Positions 20,501-31,232 of a DNA stretch of 64,000 nucleotides are shown one piece after another. The stretch is taken from NCBI GenBank assembly GCA_964557295.1, contig CAZKZP010000015.1, forward strand, positions 1 through 64,000. The letters are read 5' to 3'. Under the pieces are notes generated by a model. It ran no database searches. It was not told the origin of the DNA and was given only the letters and a program-made list of their open reading frames with translations. Every line of letters starts with the position of its first letter. Within the stretch, counting starts at the first letter, position 1. The position numbers and the translations under genes were made by a program. The stretch is from JBFMHP01 sp964557295 (GTDB lineage: Bacteria; Pseudomonadota; Gammaproteobacteria; RBG-16-57-12).

Positions 20501-21316
20501 ACGGCGCCGTCGGCCGAGTACACACGCAGGACATAAGAGAGCGCGTCGTTATCACGCAACTGCTTGGCCGTGAGCGGCGCGCCGTCCCAGGCGACCTCAC
20601 CTGCATTGTCGAGCTTATCGCCGCTCAGTGTTGCCAGCGGCGCGATGCGATCGACATCCGTGCCGGCGTAGATCGCCAGCTCCCAGCGGGCGATGAACGC
20701 GGCATAGTTGCTGTAGAGTCGGAAGCGCACCGGCTGCGCGACCTGACGCTCGCGCACGAACAGCGGATCGACCGCGACCACGGCAAGGCGTGGATCGAGG
20801 AGGTACGGGTCCTCCGTGGTCCACAAGGTGCTGCCGTCTTCCAGGTGCATCACCTTCTCCACCGTCGGCGGCGCGGGCACGACACTGCGTTCCTCGATTT
20901 CCGTCTCGGTTTCGCTGACGTCTTCGTAACGAATCTCGATTTCCACGCGGCGGTTGAGCGCCATGCCCTCGGACGTGTCATTGGATTCGAGTGGGTGATC
21001 CGCGCCCATGCCCTCGAAGGTGATCATGTGCGCGGGCAACCCGAGCTCCAGCCTGAACATCTCGGCCACCTGTTGCGCGCGATCCAGCGCCAGGCCATAG
21101 TTGTCGCCGTATTTCGCGCGTGAACGCGCGCTGAGCTGCTGATTGTCGGTGTGGCCGATGAAATGCAGGCGCAGGTTGCGTTTGTCCTTGAGCGATTCGA
21201 TCGTCTGGCGCAAGACGTCCACTTGTTCGAGGCGGATATCGGAACGGCCGGAGGCAAAACGCACCGGCTCCACCAGATCCTGCACCTTCATGACCTTCAC
21301 TTCCTGCACCTTGCGC
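17539..21316 (-). CDS. Giant OmpA-family outer-membrane protein, C-terminal part (after the assembly gap)
   Basis: The 1,258 codons run from the gap edge to the stop. There is no proper start: a GTG at 21309 exists, but the frame is open right up to the N run, so this is the continuation of the gene at 21327-29357. An OmpA peptidoglycan-binding domain comes first (VRFASGRSDIRLEQVD, HFIGHTDNQQLSARSRAKYG, then LNRRVEIEI). Several hundred residues of beta-sandwich and surface domain follow. The C-terminal several hundred residues are amphipathic strands ending WFINLVGSY, whose terminal aromatic residue fits a BAM-inserted beta-barrel. The inferred topology is an outer-membrane barrel with the repeat-rich N-terminal part exported. 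Confidence 0.8.
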
Positions 21317-21326
21317 NNNNNNNNNN
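21317..21326. other. Assembly gap (10 N)
   Basis: Ten N lie inside an otherwise continuous large open frame. The reading frames on each side do not match across exactly 10 bases. For one intact gene the true length must be 2 modulo 3, so 10 is a placeholder rather than a measured size. Confidence 0.95.
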
Positions 21327-24300
21327 CGCCTCGCCCTGCGATTCCAGGGTGCGCAGCGGCGGGTATTCCGCCTGCGCCGGCAGCTTCACGCCAAAATCGA
21401 TCTTGGCGGGAACGCCGGGCGTGACGCGCAGCAGACGCGGATTTTCGGTAGTGAACGCCGCGCCATCGGGCAGCGTCGCCGGATCGACTTTGAGGATGAC
21501 ATTGCGGCCGCGCTCGAAGCGCCCGCCGTCGACATCGGCCAGGTGATAGCGGCCGTAGCGGTCGGTCTCGATCAACAGCCCGGTCGGGCTGGCGATGCGC
21601 ACGCCGGGAATGCCGGATTCGTCGATGCCGCGATTGCCGATGGTCACGGTCATTTCATAGGCATCGCCGCGCTGCTCGACGCTGCGCTCGATCGCGAGCG
21701 CTTGCGCGCTCAAGCCCTGTGCGACCGATCCCTGATGCGATGCGGCCATCCTGCCGTCGATCCACTCGATGCTCGAGCCTTCCGCCGAGGTCAGCGACAG
21801 ATTGCTCATCGGAGGCGCGCTGAACGTGGCGCGCAACACGATCCGTTCCGGCGCATCGCGTTCGCTGCCGCGACCGGCGAGACTGCCGAGCTCGATGCCA
21901 AGCGCGAGATTCGCGTTGTCCCCCGCCAAGGGTTGCGGACCATCGCCATAGTCGACGCTCAAGCCACCGATCATGTAAGCGGATTCATCCAGCGTGGCCC
22001 GGAGCACAAGCCCGGTGGCGGCGGCGCTGTCCTGCCAGCCGTCTTTGTCGCGGTCATGGAAGACCTTGCCGATCACCAGGCTCTTATCGAACACCGGATC
22101 GCCGATCACGCGCACCGTGGCACGGGCGGTGTTACCGATGGCGGCGCTGTTGTTGTAGGGTGTCGCCTGGTTGACATAGTCGCCTTGCGTCACGCCGCTG
22201 CCGATACGTACGACGTACTCGATGCGCACGGTTTCATTCGCGCTCAACGAGACGGCATCGAAGGCGATCGGACGCTGTCCGCTCGCGATGACCGGTTGCG
22301 ACACATCATCCGGTGTGCCGAGCTGCGTGTCAGCACCGGCGCGGGTCAGGTACGCCGAGCCGTCCACCAACTTGAAGCCAGCCGGGAGCAGATCGCGGAT
22401 GGTGACGTTGTTGACCGCAGCGGCAGTCTGATTGACGGCCTCGATCGTGTACTTGAGCATCGTGCCGATGCTCACCTCGTTCTTGCTCGCGGTCTTGCGC
22501 AACAGGATGCTGCCCAGCGCCGGCGGATCGAGCGGGATGTCGTTGCCGATCAGATCGCCGCTGGTCGGGGCGAAGGTGAAATCGAGGTAGTAGACACCTG
22601 TATTGATGCCGTCATTATCGTTCAGGGTGTTCGGCAGCGGCGTCGGTGCGACCGTGGGCGCGATCGCCGCCGACGGGAAGCTGTAATTGCCGGTAGCCGG
22701 CGGCGTGACGACGATGAGGTAGCGCGCTGCGCCGGCGACCGGCCAGGCGTAGGCGCCATCAGCGCCGGTGGTCTCCTGATACGCCAAGACATCGACAGCG
22801 GCATCATGCACGCCATTGCCGTTGATGTCCTGATAGATCGACACCGTCGCGCCGGCGAGCGGCGCCTTGGTCACGGCATCATAGATCACGCCCGCAGGAT
22901 CGATGTAGCGGAAATCGGCGACCGTATCGGCACCGCTCACAATGGTCACGATGCGTGATGCGCCGACAAAACCGGAGGCTGCCGGCGCATCGGTAACGAC
23001 CACCGCTTGCCCCGCCGCCACATTGTTGAAGCGATACGCGCCGTCGCTGCCGGTGCTTACCGCCGTGGCGAGCATCACGCTGTCATCATCAGCAGTGCCG
23101 TATTCGTCATCGGCGCCCGGATTGAACACGCCGTCGGGACCCGCGCTGAACAGGCGCACCTGCGTGCCGGTGAAGGCCTCGCCGGAGGATACGTTACCCG
23201 ACTTGTCCTTGTCCTCGTAGACCGTGCCGCGCACGTTGCCCTTGCTCGCATCATCCAGATAATCCGGCACGCCGTCGCTGTCGGCGTCATCGTCACGATA
23301 ATTGTCGTTGCTGTTGCCGTCTTCCGCCGAGGTCGCCTGCCCATCGCCATCGTCATCGGCATCGCGCCAGTCGCGCACGCCGTCGGCGTCGCTGTTCTGC
23401 AGCGGCGCGTTGGAGCGGCTGGGTGTAGCCGCGGCGAAGGCATCGTCCAGGCCATCGCGGTTGGCATCGGTGCCGCTCGGTGTGACATCCGCCACACCGT
23501 CGTGATTGGCATCGCTGCCTTCGATCAGATCGCTCACGCCATCGTTGTCGGCATCGCTGTCGCGATAATCCGGCACATCGGCTGAGTCGGTGCTGACCGG
23601 TGTGACCGGCGTGCCGCCGTTGTCGGCATCGAAGGCATTATCCAAACCATCGCCGTCGGCATCGTTGCCCGTGGGCACGCGCAAGACGCCTTCGGGCTGA
23701 GCCTCGACCAGATCCGGGATGCCGTCGGCATCGGCATCGATATCAATGCCATCGGCCAAGCCGTCGCCATCGGTATCCGGGCGCGGCAGCGGTGAGGCGG
23801 CAAGCCCGTCGTCGATGCCGTCATTGTTGGCGTCGGTGAAGCCATCGATGCGGCCGTCGCCGTTGGCATCTACACCACCGGCCTCGATGAGATCGACGAT
23901 ACCGTCGTTGTCGGCATCGATATCCAGATGATTCGGCACGCCATCGCGGTCGGCATCGAAGCGATCGTCGATGCCGTCGCTGTTGTTGTCGACGAAACCG
24001 GCCGCATCGCTGTCACGGTAATTCGGCGTACCATCACCATCGCTGTCCGCATTGGGATCGAGTCCGCTGGACTCCAATGTATCGGTCACGCCGTCGTTGT
24101 CGTCATCGGTGTCGGTGATGTCGGCCACGCCATCGCCATCGGTATCGCGCGCGGCTTGACGGTAATCGACATCGCCACCGCCGGCAGCATCGCCATCGCT
24201 GTCGGGCAAATCAGTGACTGGGTTGCTGATGTCGTCGTTGACATCGTAACCGGTGACACGATCGAAGCCGTTGTCCAGACCATCGCCATCGGCATCAGCA

Positions 24301-27300
24301 CCCGCCAAGGTGCCACGATCGCCTTCGACCACGTCGCTCAGGCCGTCGTCGTCGGCATCACTGTCGCGGTAATCCGGCACATCCGCGCCATCGGTGTTGT
24401 CCGGACTCAAACCGGCGCTGGCCGCGGGGTCGACGTTGGCATCGGCCGCATCATAGACATCCGCCAGACCATCGCCGTCGGCATCGGCCGCCGTTGGTGC
24501 GCTGTAACCCGTGGTGGCTTGCGCCTCGATGTTGTCTGGGATGCCGTCGTTGTCGGCATCGATATCGCGGTAATCCGCCAGGCCGTCAAGATCCGTATTG
24601 ACCGGGGCTGACAGTGTTGCGCCCGCCTCCGTGGCGTCACTGATTCCGTCACCGTCGCTGTCCAGATCGCGCGCGTTGGGCAGACCATCGCCGTCCTGAT
24701 CCAGCGCCGTCAACGGTGTGCCGCCTTGGCTTGGATCGACGCTGTCGGCCAGCCCATCGCCGTCGGCGTCGACAAAGGTATCGATGCGGCCATCGCCGTT
24801 GGCGTCCACCCCTCCCAGTTCAACCAAATCCGGGATGCCGTCGTTATCCGAGTCGGTATCGAGATGATTGGGAACGCCGTCACGATCGGCATCGAAGCGA
24901 TCGTCGATACCATCGCCGTTGCTGTCGACAAAACCGGCCGCGTCGGAATCACGATAGTTCGGCGTGCCGTCACTGTCGCTGTCCAGACTCGGGTCCACAC
25001 CGTTGCCTTCGAGCAGATCGGGGATGCCGTCGTTGTCGTCATCGGCATCGAGCACGTTGGCTACGCCGTCACCGTCGAGGTCTTCCGAACGCTCGCGGTA
25101 ATCGACATCCCCGCCGCTGCCGGCATTGCCGTTGCTGTCGCGCAAGGCGCTGGCCGGGGTGGTGATGTCGTCGTTGACATCCGGACCGCTGACGCGATCG
25201 AAGCCGTTGTCGAGGCCGTCGCCATCGGTGTCGGTGCCGGTCGGGCTGCCGCGGCCGCTTTCTTCGGCATCTAACAGGCCGTCATTGTCGGCATCGGTAT
25301 CGAGATAATCCGCTGGCGCCGCCGCGTCGGTGTTCACCGGCGTCAAACCGGCGCTGGCCGCAGGATCGACATTGGCATCGGCCGCGTCATAGACATCCGC
25401 CAGGCCATCGCCGTCGGCATCGGCCGCCGTTGGAGCGATGTAACCCGTGGTGGATTGCGCTTCGATATTGTCCGGGATGCCGTCGTTGTCGGCGTCGATG
25501 TCGAGATAATTCGCCTTGCCATCGCCATCGGTGTCGGCCGGCGCCGCCGGGGTCGTGCCCGCTTCCATGGCATCAGTGAGGCCATCGCCATCGGCATCGA
25601 TGTCGCGCGCGTTGGGCAGGCCGTCCGCGTCGAAATCGCCATTGGCCAAGGGCGTGCCGCCTTGCGTGGTGTCCACGCTATCGGCCAGACCATCGCCGTC
25701 GGCGTCGGCGAAACCGTCGATCTTGCCGTCGCGATTGGCGTCCGCGCCACCGGCCTCGGTGATATCGGGAATGCCGTCGTTGTCGGCGTCGAGTTCCTTA
25801 TAATCGGCCACGCTGTCCTGATCGGTATCAGTCAGCGGCAGCGGCGTCGCGGCGGTGTTGTCGTCCACGCCATCGCCGTTGGCATCGACGAAGCCGTCGA
25901 GCCGGCCGTCGCCGTTGAGATCCACGCCACCGGCCTCGACCACATCGGCGATGCCGTCGTTGTCGGCGTCGAGATCGATGGCGTCGCGGATGCCATCGCC
26001 ATCGGTGTCGACCGGCGCGAGCGGCGTGCCGCCCTGGCTGGCGTCGATGAGGTCGGCAAGGCCGTCATTATCGGCATCGACGAAGCCGTCGATCACGCCG
26101 TCGTGGTTGGCGTCCACGCCGCCCGCTTCGATGATATCCGGGATGCCGTCATTGTCGGCATCGCGGTCGAGATAGTCCGCCACGCCGTCACCGTCGCTGT
26201 CGGACGGATGCAAGGCGTCCGCGCCGGCCTCCACGCTGTCGGGGGTGCCGTCGTTGTCGGCATCGCGGTCGCGATAGTCTGGCACACCATCGCCATCGCT
26301 ATCCTTGGGATTGAGCGGATCGCCGCCGAACTCGACACTGTTTGGGATGCCATCGTTGTCGGCATCGGCGTCACGCCAATCACGCAGCGCGTCGGCATCG
26401 TGATCCGGCAGCGGGGCGTTGCTGCTGGCCACGGGGTCGTTGCCCACGAAGGCGTCATAGGCATTGTCCAGGCCATCGCCGTCAGTATCGCTGCCGCTCG
26501 GCAGCACGTCGGCCACGCGATCATTGTTCGCATCGCGGCCTTCGACGGCATCGGTCAGACCATCGTCGTCGGCATCGGTATCGCGGTAATCCGGCGTGCC
26601 GGCCGCATCGGTGTTGACCGGCGTGAGCCCCGCGCTCAGCGCGGGATCGGCACTGGCATCATTCGCATCATAGGCATCATCCAGACCATCGCCGTCGGCA
26701 TCGGCGCCGCTCGGCGCGAGATAGGCGCCCTCGGCTTGCGCCTCGATCAGATCGGTGATGCCGTCATGGTCGGCGTCGATGTCGCGGTAATCGGCGCGGC
26801 CGTCGGCATCGGTATCCTGCGGGGACGCGGGGGTGGCGCCCGCTTCCACGCCGTCGAGGATGCCGTCGCGGTCGGAATCGAGATCGAGATAGTTCGGCAG
26901 CGCATCGCCATCGGTATTCACCACGGTCAAGGGCGTGCCGCCGCGCGAGCCATCCACGCTGTCGGCCAAGCCGTCGCGATCGGCGTCGACGAAGCCGTCG
27001 AGCAGGCCGTCGCCATTGCTGTCGACACCATCGTTTTCGGTGACGTCTGGAATGCCGTCGTGATCGGAATCCAGATCCTGATAATTCGCCGCGCCATCGC
27101 CATCGAAATCCGCGGCCGCAAGCGGCGTGCCGCCTTCGCTGGCATCCACGCTGGCGGCAAGGCCGTCACCGTCAGTGTCGCTGAAGCCATCGAGCACGCC
27201 ATCGCCGTTGGCATCCGTGCCACCGGCCTCGACGACATCGGCGAGACCGTCGTTGTCGGCATCCCGGTCGAGATTGTTCAACACGCCGTCGCGGTCGGTG

Positions 27301-29357
27301 TCGAACGCATCATTGATCGTGTCGCCATTGGCATCGGCATACGCCGGATAATCGGTGTCGAGATAATTCGGCACGGCGTCACCGTCGTGATCCGCGTACG
27401 GATCGGCGCCGTGGTTTTCGGTGCCGTCCGGCAGGCCATCGTTGTCGTCGTCGAGATCCGCGGCATCCGCCACGCCATCGCCGTCGAAATCGAGCGGCAG
27501 CGTCGCCGGGGTGCGATCGGAATTATCGGTGGGATCGTTGTTGTTGTCGTTCGCCGCGTTGCCGCCGTCATTATCCGGGTCGGTGCCTTGGGTGGAGAGA
27601 TCGGTGCCGGTGACGCCGAGGGGGTCGGCCGCCGTGGCGGTTGCCTGGCTGTAATGCGGGCCGGGGAAGAAGCCGGGATCGACGACGGCATTGACCAGCA
27701 CGGTGCCGCTCGCGGCCAGCGCCAGTCCTTGACTGGGGGACAGCAGCTGCGTGTTGGTCACGCCGTTATAGCCCGGATTGGCCAACAAAGTGCCGTTGGC
27801 GGCCGTGGCGGAGATCAGCGTGGCATTGATGAAGGCGGCGCTGAGGTCATTCGTGATGCTGAGATTGCTCAGCGGGGTGTTGCCGAGGTTTTCGGCGGTG
27901 ACGAGATAAGAAACGGTGTAGGTGCCGTTGCCATTGTCGACAATCCCGGTGACGGTGTCGGCGAGGCCGATGACGGGCGCCAAGGGATCGTCGTTCGCGG
28001 TGATGGCCACGATCGTCGTGGCCGTCGATGACAAGCCATACACGTAAGTGTCGATGTACCGTTCATTGCCGAAGCCGGTGCCGGTGAAATCACCCCAGGT
28101 GTGCCGGCCGGAAAGCACGCCGTTCGGCAACGTCGTCGTCCCACCGAGCAATGTTTGATCGTCCCAGAAGACGCGGGTCTCGGAAGTCGACGTGCCGTTC
28201 AAGGCCTGATAGATCGTCAAACCATTGCTGACGCCCCCGCCGCTGGTCTCCGCATCGGCGGCGATGAAGTGATATTCACCCAGGCGCAGCTCCAATCGCG
28301 CGTTGTAAAAGCCTGCGGGCAGCGGATTCCCGTTTGCGTCCTTGCCATTCCACACCACGCTGTTGCTGCCGGCAGCGGCCCGACCCAGCAACAGCACGTC
28401 GCCGCTGCCGTAACTGCCGTCTTGATTGGCGTCGACCATGATGGCGTAGGTGCCATTCACATCGGAGGTGAAACTGAAGGTGCCGGAATCCTGGATGCCG
28501 GCGGTGGTCGCGGGTGAGATGCCGTAATCGACGTTGGCGTTGTCCTTGAAGCGGAATGCGCTGATGACCGGCGCGACGGTCGGTGGCGACAACGCAATGG
28601 CCGGATAACCGAGATACACCGGGAATTCCTCGGTGATGGAGTTGCCCGCCATCTCGGTGCTATGTCCGGAATTGGGCGGATTCACCCCAAGGGCGTTGGC
28701 GATGATTTCATAGAAGAAACCCGAAAATTGATTGAGGTCGAGCCGCCAGACGTAATGGGTATTCGGCCGTCCGCCCGGCACCAGGATGAAGTAATCCGCG
28801 TCGGTCGCCAGGGCGGACACATAACCGCCGGTCATATACACCCAGCTATACGACCAGAGCCGCCCGGCCGCCACCCTCGGATCGGGGCTGGTGAGCGCGT
28901 CCGGCGTCACCGACACATCGAAGCGGCGCAATATCCCGCCATTGCCGCTCGACAACTCTATCCGATAGGTGCCCGCGGTCGCTGTGGTGTAGCGGAGCGG
29001 ATTGCTCAGCGGCGCGTTCATGGGATCGGTGCATGAGACCCGGCCGGCGTCCGTTGCGACGGTAGACAGCGTGGTATTGACCACCTGCGCCCCGGTAGGA
29101 TCGAGGATGACGACGCTCACCGGATCGGCATCATCCACACCACACAGGGCCAGATTGATGACCTCGCCCGCGCTCGCGACATCGAGATGGAGGGCGTGAT
29201 CCGCCGCGGAAATCTCCGGCAACGGCACCACCGCTCGGTACTCGAACAGCGGCTGATTCAAGCCCGCCTGATACGATCCCTCCGCATGCGCGATACTCGA
29301 CGCAAGTCCCCCTGCCAAGATCGCCAGCGCGATCGATATCCTCTGCATCATGGTCAT
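21327..29357 (-). CDS. Giant OmpA-family surface protein, N-terminal part with thrombospondin type-3 repeats
   Basis: The 2,677 codons run from ATG 29357 to the assembly gap. Residues 1-26 are a signal peptide (SIAHA/EG). A FlgD-like Ig segment (VWNGKDANGNPLPAGFYNARL) lies near residue 340, followed by a DUF11-like domain near 480-590. About 1,420 residues of aspartate-rich thrombospondin type-3 repeats (DxDxDGxxD, DNDGIPD) come next. SdrD-B-like domains follow (GNVRGTVYEDKDKSGNVSSG), then another DUF11 domain and GKVFHDRDKDGWQDS. The repeats should bind many Ca ions and stiffen an extracellular stalk, as in bacterial adhesins. The gene is last on its strand before an intergenic region and continues across the gap into the OmpA/barrel part. 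The product name rests on domains only. Confidence 0.85.
23244..27500 (-). repeat. Thrombospondin type-3 repeat-coding array
   Basis: About 4.2 kb code for alternating acidic units of 12-15 and 23-24 residues built on DxDGDGxxD and DxDxDNDGIPD. Larger units are duplicated inside. A stretch containing GYxAPTAADADGDGLADVYD recurs with an offset of 936 bp (312 codons, TAACCC landmark at 25441 and 24505). More diverged versions lie near 26700 and 23680. Such repeats are prone to recombination and to assembly collapse. Confidence 0.9.
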
Positions 29358-29702
29358 AGCACTTTTTGTAGTTGATTGGCTTAGTAAGCACGCGAAAAAA
29401 GCTCAAGCATCCGCGCCTGAACCGTGGACAGTGGCCGACACTCAAGTCACACCGTCCGCCGAGCAATCATAATTGCCAAAAAAACTTTAGACAAACTCGA
29501 TAAACGATGAATTTACAATTCTTTTCAGTTCAACCAGACGCATAACATCCTCCCCGCCTGGCTTGAGCATACCCGCGCCGCCCTGGTTGCTTTTTTGCCC
29601 GATTTATGGACAGCTACTATTATCAATGATGGACCTGTTCTGTATTGATCGGCCTACCGCCCTAGCCCGATTGGGCCGTAATTCAAGTATAGAGGTGCGC
29701 CA
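29358..29702. other. Divergent intergenic region between the giant surface protein and the ArsM-like gene
   Basis: About 345 bases with no credible open frame. It must carry the promoters of both divergent genes. A short palindrome, TAGCCCGATTGGGC-like, lies about 30 bp before the ArsM start, but no recognised operator (such as an ArsR site) could be confirmed. Confidence 0.4.
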
Positions 29703-30503
29703 ATGGATAAAGAGAAGACTCAAAAGGTGGTGAGGGAGGCGTACGGCAAGATCGCGCAAAACAAAGAAGGCGGCGAATGTGGGACGTGTGGACCCGATGC
29801 GACTGCATTTGCCAAATCGATTGGCTATTCCGCGGAGGAACTCCGCGCCATTCCCGAGGAGGCCAACCTGGGCCTCAGTTGCGGAAATCCCACTGCCATC
29901 GCCAGCCTCAAAGCAGGAGAGGTAGTGCTTGATCTGGGCTCGGGTGCTGGGTTTGATTGTTTCCTTGCCGCCGCAAAAGTTGGACAGTATGGCAAAGTGA
30001 TCGGTGTCGATATGACTCCCGAAATGATTAGCAAGGCACGCGAAAATGCGAAAAGGAACAAGGTGGAAAACGTCGAATTTAGACTGGGTGAGATTGAAAA
30101 TCTGCCCGTGGCGGATGGCACGGTTGATGTAGTGATAAGCAACTGTGTTATCAATCTTTCTGCCGACAAACCCAAAGTTTTCCAAGAGATCCATAGAGTG
30201 TTGAAGCCAACCGGGCGGATAGCCATTGCGGATATCGCACTGCTCAAGGAGCTGCCAGGGAAAATCAAAAAGAGTGTTGAAGCCTATGTGGGCTGTGTTG
30301 GTGGCGCAATACTGGCCGCAGAATATAAAAGGCTTGTCGAGGCGTCTGGCTTGAAAGATGTGAAGATCACCATCAAGGGTTCTTCCGCCTGCATCGACCC
30401 CGCGACAACAGATCCAGTCGGCCGGGCCATATTAGCGGGCCTGGGTGAAAATGAAACGCTTGAAGGCTACGTGGCGAGCGTGTACGTGGAAGCCCACAAA
30501 TAG
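29703..30503 (+). CDS. arsM: Arsenite methyltransferase (ArsM-like)
   Basis: This 266-residue SAM-dependent methyltransferase has GAGGTG five bases before the ATG. The SAM-binding motif is VLDLGSGAGFDC (75-86), with GVDMTPEMI (101-109) as motif II. The three cysteines that bind As(III) in ArsM have clear counterparts: Cys60 (GLSCGNPTA), Cys148 (ISNCVINLS) and Cys198 (YVGCVGGA). An extra N-terminal CGTC (26-29) is also seen. The enzyme methylates arsenite with SAM, giving methylated and ultimately volatile arsenicals as a detoxification route. No arsR, arsC or arsB accompanies it here. It converges on the hypothetical gene at 30537. Confidence 0.88.
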   Translation: MDKEKTQKVVREAYGKIAQNKEGGECGTCGPDATAFAKSIGYSAEELRAIPEEANLGLSCGNPTAIASLKAGEVVLDLGSGAGFDCFLAAAKVGQYGKVIGVDMTPEMISKARENAKRNKVENVEFRLGEIENLPVADGTVDVVISNCVINLSADKPKVFQEIHRVLKPTGRIAIADIALLKELPGKIKKSVEAYVGCVGGAILAAEYKRLVEASGLKDVKITIKGSSACIDPATTDPVGRAILAGLGENETLEGYVASVYVEAHK

Positions 30504-30536
30504 CAAACCAATAGTACCTTGTGAGTTACAGATCAC

Positions 30537-31232
30537 CTACCCCTCCAGATAACTGGCGAAAATGGGCGTCAACTCATTCAGCGAGTCTTCCAGCGCATAC
30601 GGCACGACCTTGGCAAGCATATCCAGGATCACGACCGCATTGACCGTGGCGTCCTGCTTGCATGCCTCGCGCAAACGCGCGGCCAGCCCTCTGTTGACCT
30701 GCTGCAGGTTGCGGTAGATTTCTCCCAGCCCAGTCAGGCCGAACTCGGCCTCTTTACCATTCTGGCTGCGCAGATATTGCGCCAGGAGATACATTGAAAC
30801 CGCGCGGTAAACGGTTTCCTGTTCATCGGCAAACGGCAAGTGAAACCGGGCCATCGGCCGTAGGTAGCGGCAGTGTGGACAATCACTGGAGGCCAGCAGC
30901 AAGCCGAGCAAAGAGCTGATCGCCTGTTGTGCCGACGTACCGAACACCACCTGGCGCTGTGGCATGTTGACTTCAACCTTCAACTCGGAAAACGACGTGA
31001 TCTGTGAAACATCAGCGGCCAAAACCGCGATATTGCGCGCGGCCGGACAGACTGGCGTGTCCGCTTCCTTCAGCGGGCAATTCGAACATTGATTACGCGC
31101 CAGGGCGGTCCAGCCGGCCGCGGGTTCCCGAGCAGTGGTTGCCAGACGATAACTGGCGCCCTCCAGCAACAATTCATACCGAAAGGTGCGGCCGTCATCC
31201 AGTGTGAATACATATTCCAGTGTAGGTTTCAT
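30537..31232 (-). CDS. Cys-motif hypothetical protein coupled to a histidine kinase (possibly DUF6901-like)
   Basis: This 231-residue soluble protein starts at ATG 31232, which overlaps the kinase stop codon (ATGA), so the two are translationally coupled. It opens with a short beta-rich segment (YVFTLDDGRTFRYELLLEG), then a cysteine cluster CSNCPLKEADTPVCPAA near residue 57 and a second pair CPHC near residue 117, followed by a helical domain. The four to five cysteines suggest a metal site. I recall a DUF6901 family with such a CxNCPL segment but cannot confirm membership. Its position says it works with the kinase, perhaps as an output or sensor module. Function unknown. Confidence 0.65.
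   Translation of the reverse strand: MKPTLEYVFTLDDGRTFRYELLLEGASYRLATTAREPAAGWTALARNQCSNCPLKEADTPVCPAARNIAVLAADVSQITSFSELKVEVNMPQRQVVFGTSAQQAISSLLGLLLASSDCPHCRYLRPMARFHLPFADEQETVYRAVSMYLLAQYLRSQNGKEAEFGLTGLGEIYRNLQQVNRGLAARLREACKQDATVNAVVILDMLAKVVPYALEDSLNELTPIFASYLEG

Noticed and set aside
17539..21309. A separate gene starting at GTG 21309
   Set aside because: The frame stays open upstream of the GTG to the N run, no ribosome site can be seen, and an OmpA domain would lack an export signal.
23244..27500. Regular short repeats that could suggest a CRISPR array or satellite
   Set aside because: The periodicity is in coding triplets within one long open frame, units vary in sequence, and no constant-length unique spacers exist.
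25455..28031. An 858-codon open frame on the plus strand opposite the repeat array
   Set aside because: It is the antisense of the thrombospondin-type-3 repeats. The GAT/GAC-rich codons read as Ile/Val/Gly on the other strand, giving low-complexity sequence without a start site or domains.
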